A stretch of 64,000 nucleotides of DNA from Methanobacterium_D oryzae. GTDB taxonomy: Archaea > Methanobacteriota > Methanobacteria > Methanobacteriales > Methanobacteriaceae. The stretch is from NCBI RefSeq assembly GCF_050433505.1, contig NZ_JBNPXC010000001.1, forward strand, positions 1 to 64,000, written 5' to 3'. A program made the position numbers and the translations under genes. A model generated the notes under the pieces. The model was not told the origin of the DNA. It did not search any database and saw only the letters and a program-made list of their open reading frames with translations. Below, piece after piece: positions 27,889 through 36,159 of the stretch; within the stretch, counting starts at the first letter, position 1; each line of letters opens with the position of its first letter.

Positions 27889-28385
27889 AAAACTTAGTCA
27901 GAATCGTGCTAGAGGGAGCCTATAGCAATGCAAAAAGGATTATCTTTGCATCAGACCGTGTGACAGACATGGAACTTCGAAGCAAGATACTTGAAGGTAG
28001 AATCGTGCCCACAGAGAAAGTTGCGGAAATATCATGTATAGGCTGTTCTGGCTGTAAAAATGTATGCCCAACAGGTGCAATCGAGATGGTAAACCTTGAA
28101 GAACCTGTTGAATTTATGGAAGGTCTTGTTAAAGAACAAAAACCTGTTTTAGATAGCCTAAAATGCGTACATTGTTATCACTGTCATGATTTCTGTCCAC
28201 TTTACGCATTATTCGGAGAGGCTGGTACAATCCATCCAAATGATGTTGGCGATGTAAATCCAGATGTAAAAGAAATGCTTGAAAAACCAGTTAAAATATC
28301 TGAAGATAAAATAGCTTATATTTCCAAATTTCTCTCAGATACTGCAATAATAAGGAAAAGGGAAAATCAAGAAAATTCAAAATAA
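27885..28385 (+). CDS. ehbL: Energy-converting hydrogenase B subunit L, ferredoxin-like
   Basis: A 166-residue protein with two [4Fe-4S] motifs, CIGCSGCKNVCP (about 46-57) and CVHCYHCHDFCP (about 93-104), resembling NuoI/EchF-type subunits that bridge the small hydrogenase subunit and ferredoxin. It overlaps ehbK and precedes ehbM by 35 bases. Confidence 0.93.
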   Translation: MKNLVRIVLEGAYSNAKRIIFASDRVTDMELRSKILEGRIVPTEKVAEISCIGCSGCKNVCPTGAIEMVNLEEPVEFMEGLVKEQKPVLDSLKCVHCYHCHDFCPLYALFGEAGTIHPNDVGDVNPDVKEMLEKPVKISEDKIAYISKFLSDTAIIRKRENQENSK

Positions 28386-28420
28386 TTATTCAATAAACTA
28401 ATCTAGAAAGAGGGATTGAT

Positions 28421-28867
28421 TTGAGTTTAAAATCATATTCAAGAGCAAGAGCCGTGCATGTGATGCTTGTATATACTGGAGGATGTAATGGCTGCGATAT
28501 AGAAATAGTAAACTGTATATTCTCACCAAAATACGATGCAGAACAGTACAAAGTCTTTTTAACATGGAATCCAAGAGAAGCTGACGTGTTAGTTGTAACA
28601 GGGCCTGTTACTAAACATATAGTAGAACCTTTAAAAGCAATTTATGAAGCAATCCCAGAACCTAAAGCTGTTGTTGCAGCCGGAGCGTGTGCAACTATGG
28701 GTGGAGTTTATAAGAATATTCATGGAGATATTCCATCTGAAGAGATCGCAGGACCTGTTGATGAAATCATACCTGTAGCAGCAAAAATTCCAGGCTGTGC
28801 TGTAAGACCTGAAGATGTATTATCTGGAGTAGTTGCAGCTTTACCATTATTATTAAATGCAGATTAA
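28421..28867 (+). CDS. ehbM: Energy-converting hydrogenase B subunit M, small subunit
   Basis: A 148-residue [NiFe]-hydrogenase small subunit, homologous to NuoB/EchC. It holds the proximal cluster cysteines in GGCNGCDIEIV, the GACATMGG region and PGCAVRPEDVL. Start is TTG at 28421, with AGAGGGATTGAT directly ahead. Confidence 0.94.
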   Translation: MSLKSYSRARAVHVMLVYTGGCNGCDIEIVNCIFSPKYDAEQYKVFLTWNPREADVLVVTGPVTKHIVEPLKAIYEAIPEPKAVVAAGACATMGGVYKNIHGDIPSEEIAGPVDEIIPVAAKIPGCAVRPEDVLSGVVAALPLLLNAD

Positions 28868-28912
28868 AAATTAAAAGCCATATTATAATCATTTGGCAAA
28901 GGGGTGTCATAA

Positions 28913-30094
28913 TTGAATAACAATAATAAAGTCACAAGACAAGTAATCGAAACAGAAGTTCCACTGGGAACAGTTCACTCTGCTGCACTTGAGCCATACA
29001 GAGTGAGATTATTTGTTGAAGATGAAATTATAAGAGACGCTGAAGTAACAATAGGTGTCAATCACAGAGGAATAGAAAGAATAATGGAAGGATTACCTGT
29101 TGAAAAGGCAAATAGTCTTACAGAGAAGATTTGTGGTATCTGTTCCAACAGTCACATTTGGAATTCATGTTTAACCGCTGAAAAAGGGCTTGAAATAGAT
29201 GTTCCTCCAAGAGCAGAATATATCAGAATCATAATGGAAGAACTGGAAAGATTACACAGCCACATGCTTTACTTAGCCCACGGTAGTGAAGTTTTAGGGC
29301 ATGAAACATTTGCAATGAGACTCTTTTATATAAGAGAAACTGTAATGGAACTTCTCCGTATGATTGGAGGTAACAGAGTCCAGTATGGTGTTCCTGTAAT
29401 TGGTGGTATTAGGCCACGTGCTGATTTAAATGAAATGAGGATTCAAAAAATTAGCGAAGGAATGGATTATATAGAAGAGAAAATCCTCGAATTTGCAGAC
29501 AGATTTATAAGAGATCCTATGGTAATGTCCCGTATAACAGGAATAGCTGCATTAACAAAAGAAGATGCACTAAGATTAGCTGCAACTGGTCCAACACTCC
29601 GTTCAACAGGTGTTGAAGTTGATTTAAGACGTGACATGAAAGAATATGATCCATTTGAGTTTGATGTGATTACTCAAGATGATGGTGATGTTAAATCAAA
29701 TCTTCTCATGCGTGTTCTTGAAATTCCAGAGTCCATAAAAATAATCAGACAAGCCATAAAAGATCTTCCAGAAGGAAAAGTTACCAATAGAAGCTGGGAG
29801 ATGCAGGATACTGATATTATAAGAAGTTACATAGAAGTACCAAGGGGTAAACTCTATCACTCTTACAGATTAGAAGATGGAAGAGTAAGAAATTCAATAG
29901 TGAGGACACCTTCCATAACAAACATAAATGCAATGGAACATGCATGTATTGGAACTCACATAACCGATGCACAATTAGCAATAGTTCAATGCGATCCGTG
30001 TTTTACATGCACCGATCGTGCAATACAAATAGTGGATCAACCACTTAAGAAAACCAACAAACACAAAGTGTTTGGGGTGCCGAAAATTCTATGA
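28913..30094 (+). CDS. ehbN: Energy-converting hydrogenase B subunit N, [NiFe] large subunit
   Basis: A 393-residue catalytic subunit. Both nickel-binding cysteine pairs are present: EKICGICSNSH (about 80-90) and CDPCFTCTDR near the C-terminus (about 362-371). There is only a short tail after the second motif, as in other Ehb/Ech types. Start is TTG at 28913 after GGGGTGTCATAA. The stop codon lies inside a 9-bp hairpin and a second hairpin follows before ehbO. Confidence 0.95.
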   Translation: MNNNNKVTRQVIETEVPLGTVHSAALEPYRVRLFVEDEIIRDAEVTIGVNHRGIERIMEGLPVEKANSLTEKICGICSNSHIWNSCLTAEKGLEIDVPPRAEYIRIIMEELERLHSHMLYLAHGSEVLGHETFAMRLFYIRETVMELLRMIGGNRVQYGVPVIGGIRPRADLNEMRIQKISEGMDYIEEKILEFADRFIRDPMVMSRITGIAALTKEDALRLAATGPTLRSTGVEVDLRRDMKEYDPFEFDVITQDDGDVKSNLLMRVLEIPESIKIIRQAIKDLPEGKVTNRSWEMQDTDIIRSYIEVPRGKLYHSYRLEDGRVRNSIVRTPSITNINAMEHACIGTHITDAQLAIVQCDPCFTCTDRAIQIVDQPLKKTNKHKVFGVPKIL

Positions 30095-30101
30095 ATTTTC
30101 G
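30081..30101 (+). terminator. Hairpin overlapping the ehbN stop codon
   Basis: CGAAAATTC (30081-30089) pairs perfectly with GAATTTTCG (30093-30101) around TAT. The TGA stop (30092-30094) lies at loop and right arm. No T-run follows, so partial termination or mRNA processing is as likely as full termination. Confidence 0.5.
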
Positions 30102-30123
30102 AGCAATCCTAACAGGATAATTT

Positions 30124-30141
30124 AATCAGCTTATGCTGATT
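30124..30141 (+). terminator. Second hairpin between ehbN and ehbO
   Basis: AATCAGC (30124-30130) pairs with GCTGATT (30135-30141) around TTAT, followed by TATCTTTTA. It lies 22 bases after the first hairpin, in the 92-base gap ahead of ehbO. Confidence 0.45.
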
Positions 30142-30186
30142 TATCTTTTATATTGATAAAAAATTTAGAACATAGGAAGTGTCAGA

Positions 30187-31191
30187 ATGGATACAACAAT
30201 GATTATAAGCTCGATTGTAGCAGTAATTGGAACATTGATTATAGCATTTGCAGTCAGTGTCTGGCTTCCAGGTATTGAAAGGAAATTCGTCCAGGCAAGA
30301 ATACAACAGAGAGTAGGACCACCAATTTCAAGTCCTGGATTTATGGCTCCAATTAAATTTTTCTTTAAACAATCTTTAACACCTAACTCTCCAATGCCTA
30401 GATTGTATAATGCACTTCCACTTGTAAGCTTAATTATTGTTATATTTATCTTAATGGCAATAATGCCTCAATTATACTTTTTAGGAGCTTTTGCAAGTAT
30501 CATAGCAGTTGTAGGATTGCTTAAAGTTGAAGAAATAATGTACATGTTTATGGGTTCACTTTCAAAATCAGTTATGTCTGTTAACATGCCATTCCCCGAC
30601 CTCGTAAAAGGTGCTAAACACGTTGATACTCCCCGATCTTTTATTGAAGAATTAAGTACACTTCGTGCATTTAGACTCATAGCTTTTGGATCATTTCCAC
30701 TATACATTGCACTCTTTGTACCAGTAGTTATGGCAAAAAGCTTGTATTTAGGAGATATAATTGCATTTCAACAAGTAAATGGCCCAGTACTCTTTACTGT
30801 AGCTGGAGTAATTGGTACCGTTGTCTATTTCATTGGTTCCATGATATTATTAAATGAATATCCATTTGCCATAATGAAAACTAAAGCAGATGTTATGGAA
30901 GGACCCATGCTTGAATATATGTCAAAATACAGAGCATACACCTATATTACAAGAGGCTTATTGATATTTGTGCTTGCAAGCCTATTTGTAACCATGTTTG
31001 TTGGAATACCACCAAATCTATTTAGCATAGGAATACTTGTAACAATTGCAGCAGCAATAATATTCCCAATTGCAATGGCAATATTAAGTGCATTCGCCCC
31101 AGTATTTACATTCAGACAATTCTACCCAGTTGTAGCTGCCACATCAATTTTAGGAGTGCTTGCATTAGTTGCAGCCTTTATAACACTTTAA
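30187..31191 (+). CDS. ehbO: Energy-converting hydrogenase B subunit O (NuoH-like)
   Basis: A 334-residue polytopic membrane subunit homologous to NuoH/EchB, which links the hydrogenase module to the ion-translocating arm. The conserved segment ERKFVQARIQQRVGPP is at about residues 33-48, followed by about eight helices; EYPFAIMKTKADVMEGPMLEY is another typical loop. AGGAAGTG precedes the start. Separated from ehbN by the two hairpins. Confidence 0.93.
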   Translation: MDTTMIISSIVAVIGTLIIAFAVSVWLPGIERKFVQARIQQRVGPPISSPGFMAPIKFFFKQSLTPNSPMPRLYNALPLVSLIIVIFILMAIMPQLYFLGAFASIIAVVGLLKVEEIMYMFMGSLSKSVMSVNMPFPDLVKGAKHVDTPRSFIEELSTLRAFRLIAFGSFPLYIALFVPVVMAKSLYLGDIIAFQQVNGPVLFTVAGVIGTVVYFIGSMILLNEYPFAIMKTKADVMEGPMLEYMSKYRAYTYITRGLLIFVLASLFVTMFVGIPPNLFSIGILVTIAAAIIFPIAMAILSAFAPVFTFRQFYPVVAATSILGVLALVAAFITL

Positions 31192-31227
31192 TTAACCTAA
31201 AAAAGAAATTTAACGGACAAGATAAAT

Positions 31228-31491
31228 ATGAAATTCGTAGTAAGACCTCAACACATAGTAAGTCTCGGCGGATACATTGTTGAAGTTGATTTCCCTTACA
31301 GAAATATGATTGTAGTTAATCCTACAAATGAACCTATAAAAATAGACCTCCCCATATTTAACACTGAATGGATTGAACATCACAGGAAATTAGGGTTAGA
31401 TATAACCCCTACAAAAGATGAAGACTCATTTTTGCGTGTATGGAGAAAAGAAAAAGCTAAGCTGGAAAAAATTAAAGTTGAATCTTCTTAA
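31228..31491 (+). CDS. ehbP: Energy-converting hydrogenase B subunit P
   Basis: An 87-residue soluble protein that ends the operon. No motif is visible; it is recognised by position as the last Ehb gene. A T-rich stretch follows its stop and the next gene converges from the right 12 bases on. Confidence 0.85.
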   Translation: MKFVVRPQHIVSLGGYIVEVDFPYRNMIVVNPTNEPIKIDLPIFNTEWIEHHRKLGLDITPTKDEDSFLRVWRKEKAKLEKIKVESS

Positions 31492-31503
31492 TTTTTTAAT
31501 TTA

Positions 31504-32277
31504 TTACCTTAAAATCATGTCATTTATAATTATATCTGGATGATGATATCTTATACGATTTTTAGTAGAGTTTCCAAGCTCTATTCCATTTTGTGGGCAC
31601 CAGTGGAAACATGCCAAACATAAATTGCAACTATTACCCCAATTAACCTTTTTATCTACATTAATATTGTTTTCGGGACAAATCTTGTAACAAATACCGC
31701 ATTTAACACATTTTTCATTAGTTGTGAACTTTTTATGAGCCCTATATATTTTTGTAGCTGCAAATTGAATGATAAATCCTTCCAATCTGTCTTTAATCTT
31801 ATTTTCACCATCGATACCTGCATCTAACTGTTTTATTATCATTTCAGACATTTTTTGTAATTTAATCTTTGAATTTTGTAATCTTTCTTTCTGTAATTCT
31901 AAATTACTTGTTAAATCTAATATAATGACTGAGTTACCAGGCATTGTAAGTGTAAATCCTGATGAAAGCTTCTGACCCTTGTATTTAAGTATTTTATCCA
32001 GATTAAATAATGTAAAACCCGGCCCTCCATTACATGTGGCAATTCCGAAAATATAAGGATTACTTTTAAATTCAATTTTATTTATAAAGTCTTTTACAAT
32101 TTCAGGCACATCTTGGAAATAAACTGGGAAAATAAAACCAACTATATCTTCGCTAACTTCTGTTTCAATAGAATCTGCCATGTTATAGATACTATTAGCT
32201 TCAATTTTCTTTGCTATTTTTCTGGTTACGGCAAGAGAATTTCCTGTGCCTGAAAAATAAAATAATTTAGCATTCAT
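31504..32277 (-). CDS. EFR1-type flavodoxin-ferredoxin fusion protein
   Basis: A 257-residue redox protein. The N-terminal flavodoxin domain begins with the FMN phosphate loop FYFSGTGNSLAVTRKIA; the C-terminal third has two [4Fe-4S] motifs, CVKCGICYKICPENN and CNLCLACFHWCPQNG. EFR1 proteins likely pass electrons between ferredoxin and flavin in anaerobes. The ATG is preceded by GGTGAGATTTA. It is the last gene of a minus-strand group of redox genes reaching up to 33520. Confidence 0.9.
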   Translation of the reverse strand: MNAKLFYFSGTGNSLAVTRKIAKKIEANSIYNMADSIETEVSEDIVGFIFPVYFQDVPEIVKDFINKIEFKSNPYIFGIATCNGGPGFTLFNLDKILKYKGQKLSSGFTLTMPGNSVIILDLTSNLELQKERLQNSKIKLQKMSEMIIKQLDAGIDGENKIKDRLEGFIIQFAATKIYRAHKKFTTNEKCVKCGICYKICPENNINVDKKVNWGNSCNLCLACFHWCPQNGIELGNSTKNRIRYHHPDIIINDMILR

Positions 32278-32303
32278 TAAATCTCACCAAACACATCTTA
32301 ACT

Positions 32304-32954
32304 TTATTCAGACAAATTTGCAAATTTCACACCCATCTCAAAGGCTTCTTTGCAATCTTCAGGAAATATTTCTTTTCTTCTTTTCGCTTTTTCTTCCGCA
32401 TTAAATCGGCTTGCAACTACCTTTGAGTAATCCTTAAACTGATAGGTATCAAAGCTAAAAAGTGATTCTGAATGACCAAATAACAAATTGAGGGCCCTTT
32501 TATTAATTTCAACATGTACAGTATAATAAAATTCTTCTAATTGTTCTTCAGTGATATTCATAGTGTAAATAAATCCAGTTTTAATCTTTTTTGGAAATAG
32601 TGATTGAGGAGGCTGAGTATATGTCAGGTAAGGAAACATTAAACGTTCCATAAATGATCTCATTTCACCTGAGACAGTTCCAAAATAAATTGGAGAACCT
32701 AAAATAAGTGCATCAGACTCTTCTATTCTTTTAAATACTTCTGTAAGATCATCATTTACTGCGCATTTACCATAACTTTTGTTGCCTATGGTTTTACAGG
32801 AAAAACAGCTTTTACATCCTTTATAATCCAGATCATAAAGGTGAATCAATTCTGTTTCTGCTCCTTGTGATTCAACTCCTTCAAGAGCACTTTTAAGCAG
32901 CATTGCAGTATTCCATTTCTTTCTTGGGCTACCGTTAATTGCCATTACTTTCAT
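32304..32954 (-). CDS. Iron-sulfur flavoprotein (NADPH-dependent FMN reductase family)
   Basis: A 216-residue flavodoxin-fold protein: KVMAINGSPRKKWNT is the FMN-binding loop, and the compact cysteine cluster CKSCFSCKTIGNKSYGKC holds a [4Fe-4S] cluster as in Methanosarcina Isf, which reduces O2 and H2O2 to water. ALILGSPIYFG is the second flavin loop. Start is ATG 32954, with GAGGTTGA ahead; TTG 32960 is part of that site. Near the nitroreductase gene (14 bases away), so cotranscribed. Confidence 0.9.
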   Translation of the reverse strand: MKVMAINGSPRKKWNTAMLLKSALEGVESQGAETELIHLYDLDYKGCKSCFSCKTIGNKSYGKCAVNDDLTEVFKRIEESDALILGSPIYFGTVSGEMRSFMERLMFPYLTYTQPPQSLFPKKIKTGFIYTMNITEEQLEEFYYTVHVEINKRALNLLFGHSESLFSFDTYQFKDYSKVVASRFNAEEKAKRRKEIFPEDCKEAFEMGVKFANLSE

Positions 32955-32968
32955 ATTCAACCTCTATC

Positions 32969-33520
32969 TTACTTTATATAATCCACTACATTTTTATTTC
33001 TTTCAGGAGCTTTATTATTGCTTGATCCCTTATAACCTAAGCAGATAGCGTAATATGGTTCATAATCCTCAGGCAGGTTAAATTTTGCAACATTTTCAGG
33101 ATTTTCAAAGAAAAATTTAACAAGACCAATCCAGCAAGAACCAATATCAAGGCTTTCTGCAGCAATTAAAATGTTTTGAATCGCTGCACAGCAGTCAGCA
33201 AATGGAGATACAGTACCCTTTTTTCCAGAAATCACTATTACAGTTGGAGCATTGTAAAAAAGGTGTAAATGCTCGGCCTTCCCCATCTTAACCATCCAAT
33301 CAACAGGTGATTCTGCCATTAGCTTTTTAGATTCTACACTCATTTCGTCAATTAATTCTTTATTTTGTATAACTGTAAAATACCACGGCTGATCATTATG
33401 CCCAGAAGGAGCATATATTGCCGATTCAAGTATCATATCAAGTTCTTCATCCTTAATTTGTTCGCTGCGGTATTTTCTAATACTTCTTCTACTTTTAATA
33501 GTTTCTAATACTTTATTCAA
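32969..33520 (-). CDS. Nitroreductase family protein
   Basis: A 183-residue FMN-dependent NAD(P)H oxidoreductase. It shows IKSRRSIRKYRSEQI near the start, APSGHNDQPW, a catalytic-site SPFADCCAAIQNILIAA and the final GYKG. It starts with TTG at 33520 after TAGTGATAAA. It is intact, unlike its distant relative at 292-899. It is the first gene of the group running to 31504. Confidence 0.9.
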   Translation of the reverse strand: MNKVLETIKSRRSIRKYRSEQIKDEELDMILESAIYAPSGHNDQPWYFTVIQNKELIDEMSVESKKLMAESPVDWMVKMGKAEHLHLFYNAPTVIVISGKKGTVSPFADCCAAIQNILIAAESLDIGSCWIGLVKFFFENPENVAKFNLPEDYEPYYAICLGYKGSSNNKAPERNKNVVDYIK

Positions 33521-33730
33521 TTTATCACTACCTAAACTTTAGTTATGTACTCTAATCTGGATTTACTCCTATATTAAACAATATTATTTTAAAATAATCA
33601 TTTTTAAATAGATAAATTATGTTTAAAGGTTTTAAAATTCATTTGAATAAAATAATCTCAACATGATTTTGTTTCATTCACAATTACCTACTCAATTCTA
33701 TTATATTTTATTTAAAAAGGAGATATAAAT

Positions 33731-34162
33731 CTACAATTTCCTCCAAAGTATATAATAGATAAATTCTTTACCATTCAAGATTTCAGGAAGAGTTGAAAGC
33801 ATCAAATCATCATTTTGAAATTCATAAAATCTATCTAAAGGCTTTCCAACCCAATTTGGGATAAAGCTCATTTCTACATGATGAATAATTCTATCTTCTA
33901 AAATCTCATATTTACCCGAATAACCAATAAATCCATTCGCAAGGGCGAGTTTTTCATCTTCTTTAATTTGAGTTAAATTTTCACTGGATAAATTTGGCCT
34001 ATCACTTCTAGACATCATTCCTGACATGTGGCCACTTTTATCATAAATTAAAAAACCTTTAGGATTTTCTCCTAAGGGATAAAAAATGTCACCTTCCTTT
34101 GACTTTAATTCAAAAGATTTCAATTTCCAAGTACCTATTATCTTAGAATCCATTTTACCCAT
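33731..34162 (-). CDS. Lipocalin-like domain protein
   Basis: A 143-residue beta-rich protein: IIGTWKLKSFELKSKEGDIFYPLGENPKGFLIYDKSGHMSG contains the G-x-W motif of the calycin superfamily, followed by repeated strands and FYEFQNDDLMLST near the end. It resembles the lipocalin-like family (PF13924) of mostly bacterial proteins. No signal peptide, so it is cytoplasmic. ATG at 34153 is an alternative start. It follows the flavin reductase gene after 21 bases. Confidence 0.75.
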   Translation of the reverse strand: MGKMDSKIIGTWKLKSFELKSKEGDIFYPLGENPKGFLIYDKSGHMSGMMSRSDRPNLSSENLTQIKEDEKLALANGFIGYSGKYEILEDRIIHHVEMSFIPNWVGKPLDRFYEFQNDDLMLSTLPEILNGKEFIYYILWRKL

Positions 34163-34183
34163 TCCACTTAAAAAATAAATTTG

Positions 34184-34753
34184 TCATTTCATTAAATCTC
34201 TTCCAACTGAAAAAGCACTTCCAAGAGGTTTACCAATACCATAATAAGCTCTAAATGAAGGATCATATAAAAATGGCTTAATTTGTTCTATATCGGGATT
34301 ACCATTATCCATTAGATTTTCATCAACTTTTACATCCAATATTTCACCTGTAAAATGAGTATGTAACCCTAATTCAGTTGTATTAACTAATTTACATTCT
34401 AAAATCAGAGGAAATTCTCTAATATACGGTGCATCTACTAATTCACTTTTTACAGGTGTTAATCCCGTAGCATCAAATTTATCTTCATTCCTTCCAGAAG
34501 CCATTCCAAAATAATCTGCTTCTTTAATATATTTTTCAGATGGGATATTTACCGTAAAAGCCTCTTTATGAACTATATTTCCATGACTATATGTTGCTTC
34601 TCTAAGAGAAATTGAAACACATGGAGGAGCAGAGCAAGATATACCTCCCCAAGCTGCATTCATAGCATTTGGTTTTCCATCTATATCATAAGTCCCAATT
34701 ATAAAAACTGGGGTTGGATATACAATTGTTTTTGCACCAATAGATTTTTTCAT
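34184..34753 (-). CDS. Flavin reductase family protein (flavoredoxin-like)
   Basis: A 189-residue FMN-binding split-barrel protein: YPTPVFIIGTYDIDGKPNAMNAAWGGISCSAPP is the family N-terminal region, HKEAFTVNIPSE and YFGMASGRNEDKF the middle. Such proteins transfer electrons via FMN in anaerobes. A very good ribosome binding site GAGGTGAT precedes it. It lies 48 bases downstream of the 45-residue Cys-rich gene and is likely cotranscribed with it and with the lipocalin-like gene. Confidence 0.88.
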   Translation of the reverse strand: MKKSIGAKTIVYPTPVFIIGTYDIDGKPNAMNAAWGGISCSAPPCVSISLREATYSHGNIVHKEAFTVNIPSEKYIKEADYFGMASGRNEDKFDATGLTPVKSELVDAPYIREFPLILECKLVNTTELGLHTHFTGEILDVKVDENLMDNGNPDIEQIKPFLYDPSFRAYYGIGKPLGSAFSVGRDLMK

Positions 34754-34801
34754 ATTATATCACCTCACGATTAATATGTATAAACAAAAAAATAAGGATG
34801 T

Positions 34802-34939
34802 TTACTCACAACATCCTTTCATATTTTTACATAGATCTTTTCCTTCTTTTGTAGGAACAACTTTCATCTCACCATCTTTGCAGCTGATTGTTGCAACTGT
34901 TTTATCACCACATACTATTTTACATTCCTTGTTTTCCAT
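34802..34939 (-). CDS. Small cysteine-rich protein (45 residues)
   Basis: A short gene that fits a strong ribosome binding site (GGAGGTCGAACAATT before the ATG). The protein has six cysteines at residues 6, 10, 20, 37, 43 and 44 and ends GCCE. It has no membrane segment. Cysteine spacing suggests metal or thiol chemistry, but I recognise no family. It is divergent from padR; the promoter between them holds two TATCG palindromes, and the TATA box CTATAAATAG (34997-34988) with one palindrome directly downstream points to PadR control. Confidence 0.7.
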   Translation of the reverse strand: MENKECKIVCGDKTVATISCKDGEMKVVPTKEGKDLCKNMKGCCE

Positions 34940-34967
34940 AATTGTTCGACCTCCAAATGTTGAACAC

Positions 34968-35028
34968 TATCGGTTATGCGATATTTCCTATTTATAGTTA
35001 TCGGTTTTCCAATATTGAATATCCGATA
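34968..35028. promoter_or_regulatory. Putative PadR operators in the divergent promoter
   Basis: TATCG-N6-CGATA occupies 34968-34983, and TATCGG-N18-CCGATA occupies 34999-35028. The first lies between the TATA box of the leftward Cys-rich gene (34988-34997) and its start site; the second lies between the two TATA boxes and ends just before the padR TATA element (AATATTTAAT, 35034-35043). Confidence 0.6.
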
Positions 35029-35064
35029 GAAAAAAATATTTAATCTTGTATCCAATATACCTTC

Positions 35065-35361
35065 ATGGAATGCTGTGAGATGAAAGGATATTTGACCTAT
35101 TTAATACTGTGGATTTTAGGTAAAAATAGCATGAACGGGGCCGAAATCGGTAGAGAATTAGAAAGAAGGAGAGGGACTAAACCAAGCCCTGGAACAATTT
35201 ATCCTGCACTTAAAGAATTAAAAAATAAAGGCCTGATTAATGTTGATGAAAATAAATATTATTCTTTAACTAAAGAAGGTGAAAAAGAACTAAAATCTGC
35301 CTGTAAATCTATCTGCAATATATTTTATGATATGGAAGAAATGCAGGATTTCTGTGAATAA
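35065..35361 (+). CDS. PadR family transcriptional regulator
   Basis: A 98-residue winged-helix repressor: YLILWILGKNSMNGAEIGREL, then the wing region SPGTIYPALKELKNKGLI and a short C-terminal helix. It has CC at residues 3-4 (MECCEMKGYL) and three cysteines in the C-terminal segment KSACKSICNIF...FCE, unusual for the family, so it might sense metal, thiol or redox state. The TATA box lies about 25-30 bases before the ATG, so the mRNA is short-leadered or leaderless. Confidence 0.85.
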   Translation: MECCEMKGYLTYLILWILGKNSMNGAEIGRELERRRGTKPSPGTIYPALKELKNKGLINVDENKYYSLTKEGEKELKSACKSICNIFYDMEEMQDFCE

Positions 35362-35389
35362 TTCAAAAATTAAGGTTTAAATATTGATT

Positions 35390-35542
35390 TTAAGGACTAT
35401 GAACATTTAATTCCCTTAAAAGTCTATCTCTTTCATCTTTAAGTTCCTTCAACAATTTTTCATCGCATTTACAGTTCTTCTCTAAATGAGCAATAGTAAT
35501 GGTTATAGCTTCCAGATTAGCTTCGTTTTGATTTACTGACAT
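35390..35542 (-). CDS. Small coiled-coil protein (50 residues)
   Basis: A short open frame starting at 35542, with GGGGTT six bases ahead. The protein is highly charged and helical; leucines recur in heptad-like spacing from residue 20 on (AHLEKNCKCDEKLLKELKD then RDRLLREL), predicting a coiled coil, and it holds a CxC pair. It converges with padR. No family recognised; the codon pattern and ribosome binding site support a real gene. Confidence 0.55.
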   Translation of the reverse strand: MSVNQNEANLEAITITIAHLEKNCKCDEKLLKELKDERDRLLRELNVHSP

Positions 35543-35659
35543 TTTTAACCCCATTTGAAATGTTATTTAATTATAGTAAAATTAGTTATTTAAACCTATT
35601 CAAACTTATGTAAATAAATAAGTAATTCTTATTACTAAAAAACAAATAAAATGCCTATT

Positions 35660-36100
35660 TTACATTTTTAGCTTATTTTCAGCCTCTTGTTTTAGAGCTT
35701 GGTTCATCAGTTCAAATCCAGATTTTGTATCCTTTAATAGATTTGATAAAATTGGAACTAACACACCATAAAATCTTTCTTTTTGGATAAATAAAACTTT
35801 ATTTTCACTTATTTTTCTAATAATTAAACTATGTTCACCGTCAAATAGCTTGGGAATCCATAATCTTCCTAACCATCTTACTTCTTTTTCTGGTTGAAAT
35901 TTAATTATTTTAGGCTTAAATTTCATCCCTTTTGAATTTGGAGGCTTTATAAAAACTTCAATTTGTGCTCCTTCTTGCAAATTTCCAGATATTTCTTTAA
36001 TAAATGGATTCCAACGCGGATAATCATCGAAATTGGTGATTATATTCCATACAACATCTGCAGAGGCATTAATTTCTATTTCTGTATAAATCTCTTTCAT
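35660..36100 (-). CDS. SRPBCC (polyketide cyclase/Bet v1-like) domain protein
   Basis: A 146-residue single-domain protein of the START/Bet v1 fold: an N-terminal strand and helix with ADVVWNIITNFDDYPRWNPFI, the central strands VRWLGRLWIPKLFDGEHSLI and a long C-terminal helix. Such domains bind hydrophobic ligands. It follows the GMC-type gene after 59 bases on the same strand, so it may be the last gene of the TetR-led operon or have its own promoter. Confidence 0.85.
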   Translation of the reverse strand: MKEIYTEIEINASADVVWNIITNFDDYPRWNPFIKEISGNLQEGAQIEVFIKPPNSKGMKFKPKIIKFQPEKEVRWLGRLWIPKLFDGEHSLIIRKISENKVLFIQKERFYGVLVPILSNLLKDTKSGFELMNQALKQEAENKLKM

Positions 36101-36159
36101 AATACTATTATGTGTTTAATAATACAAAAAAATAGGTGGAAAACTAATAAAAGTGTGAA

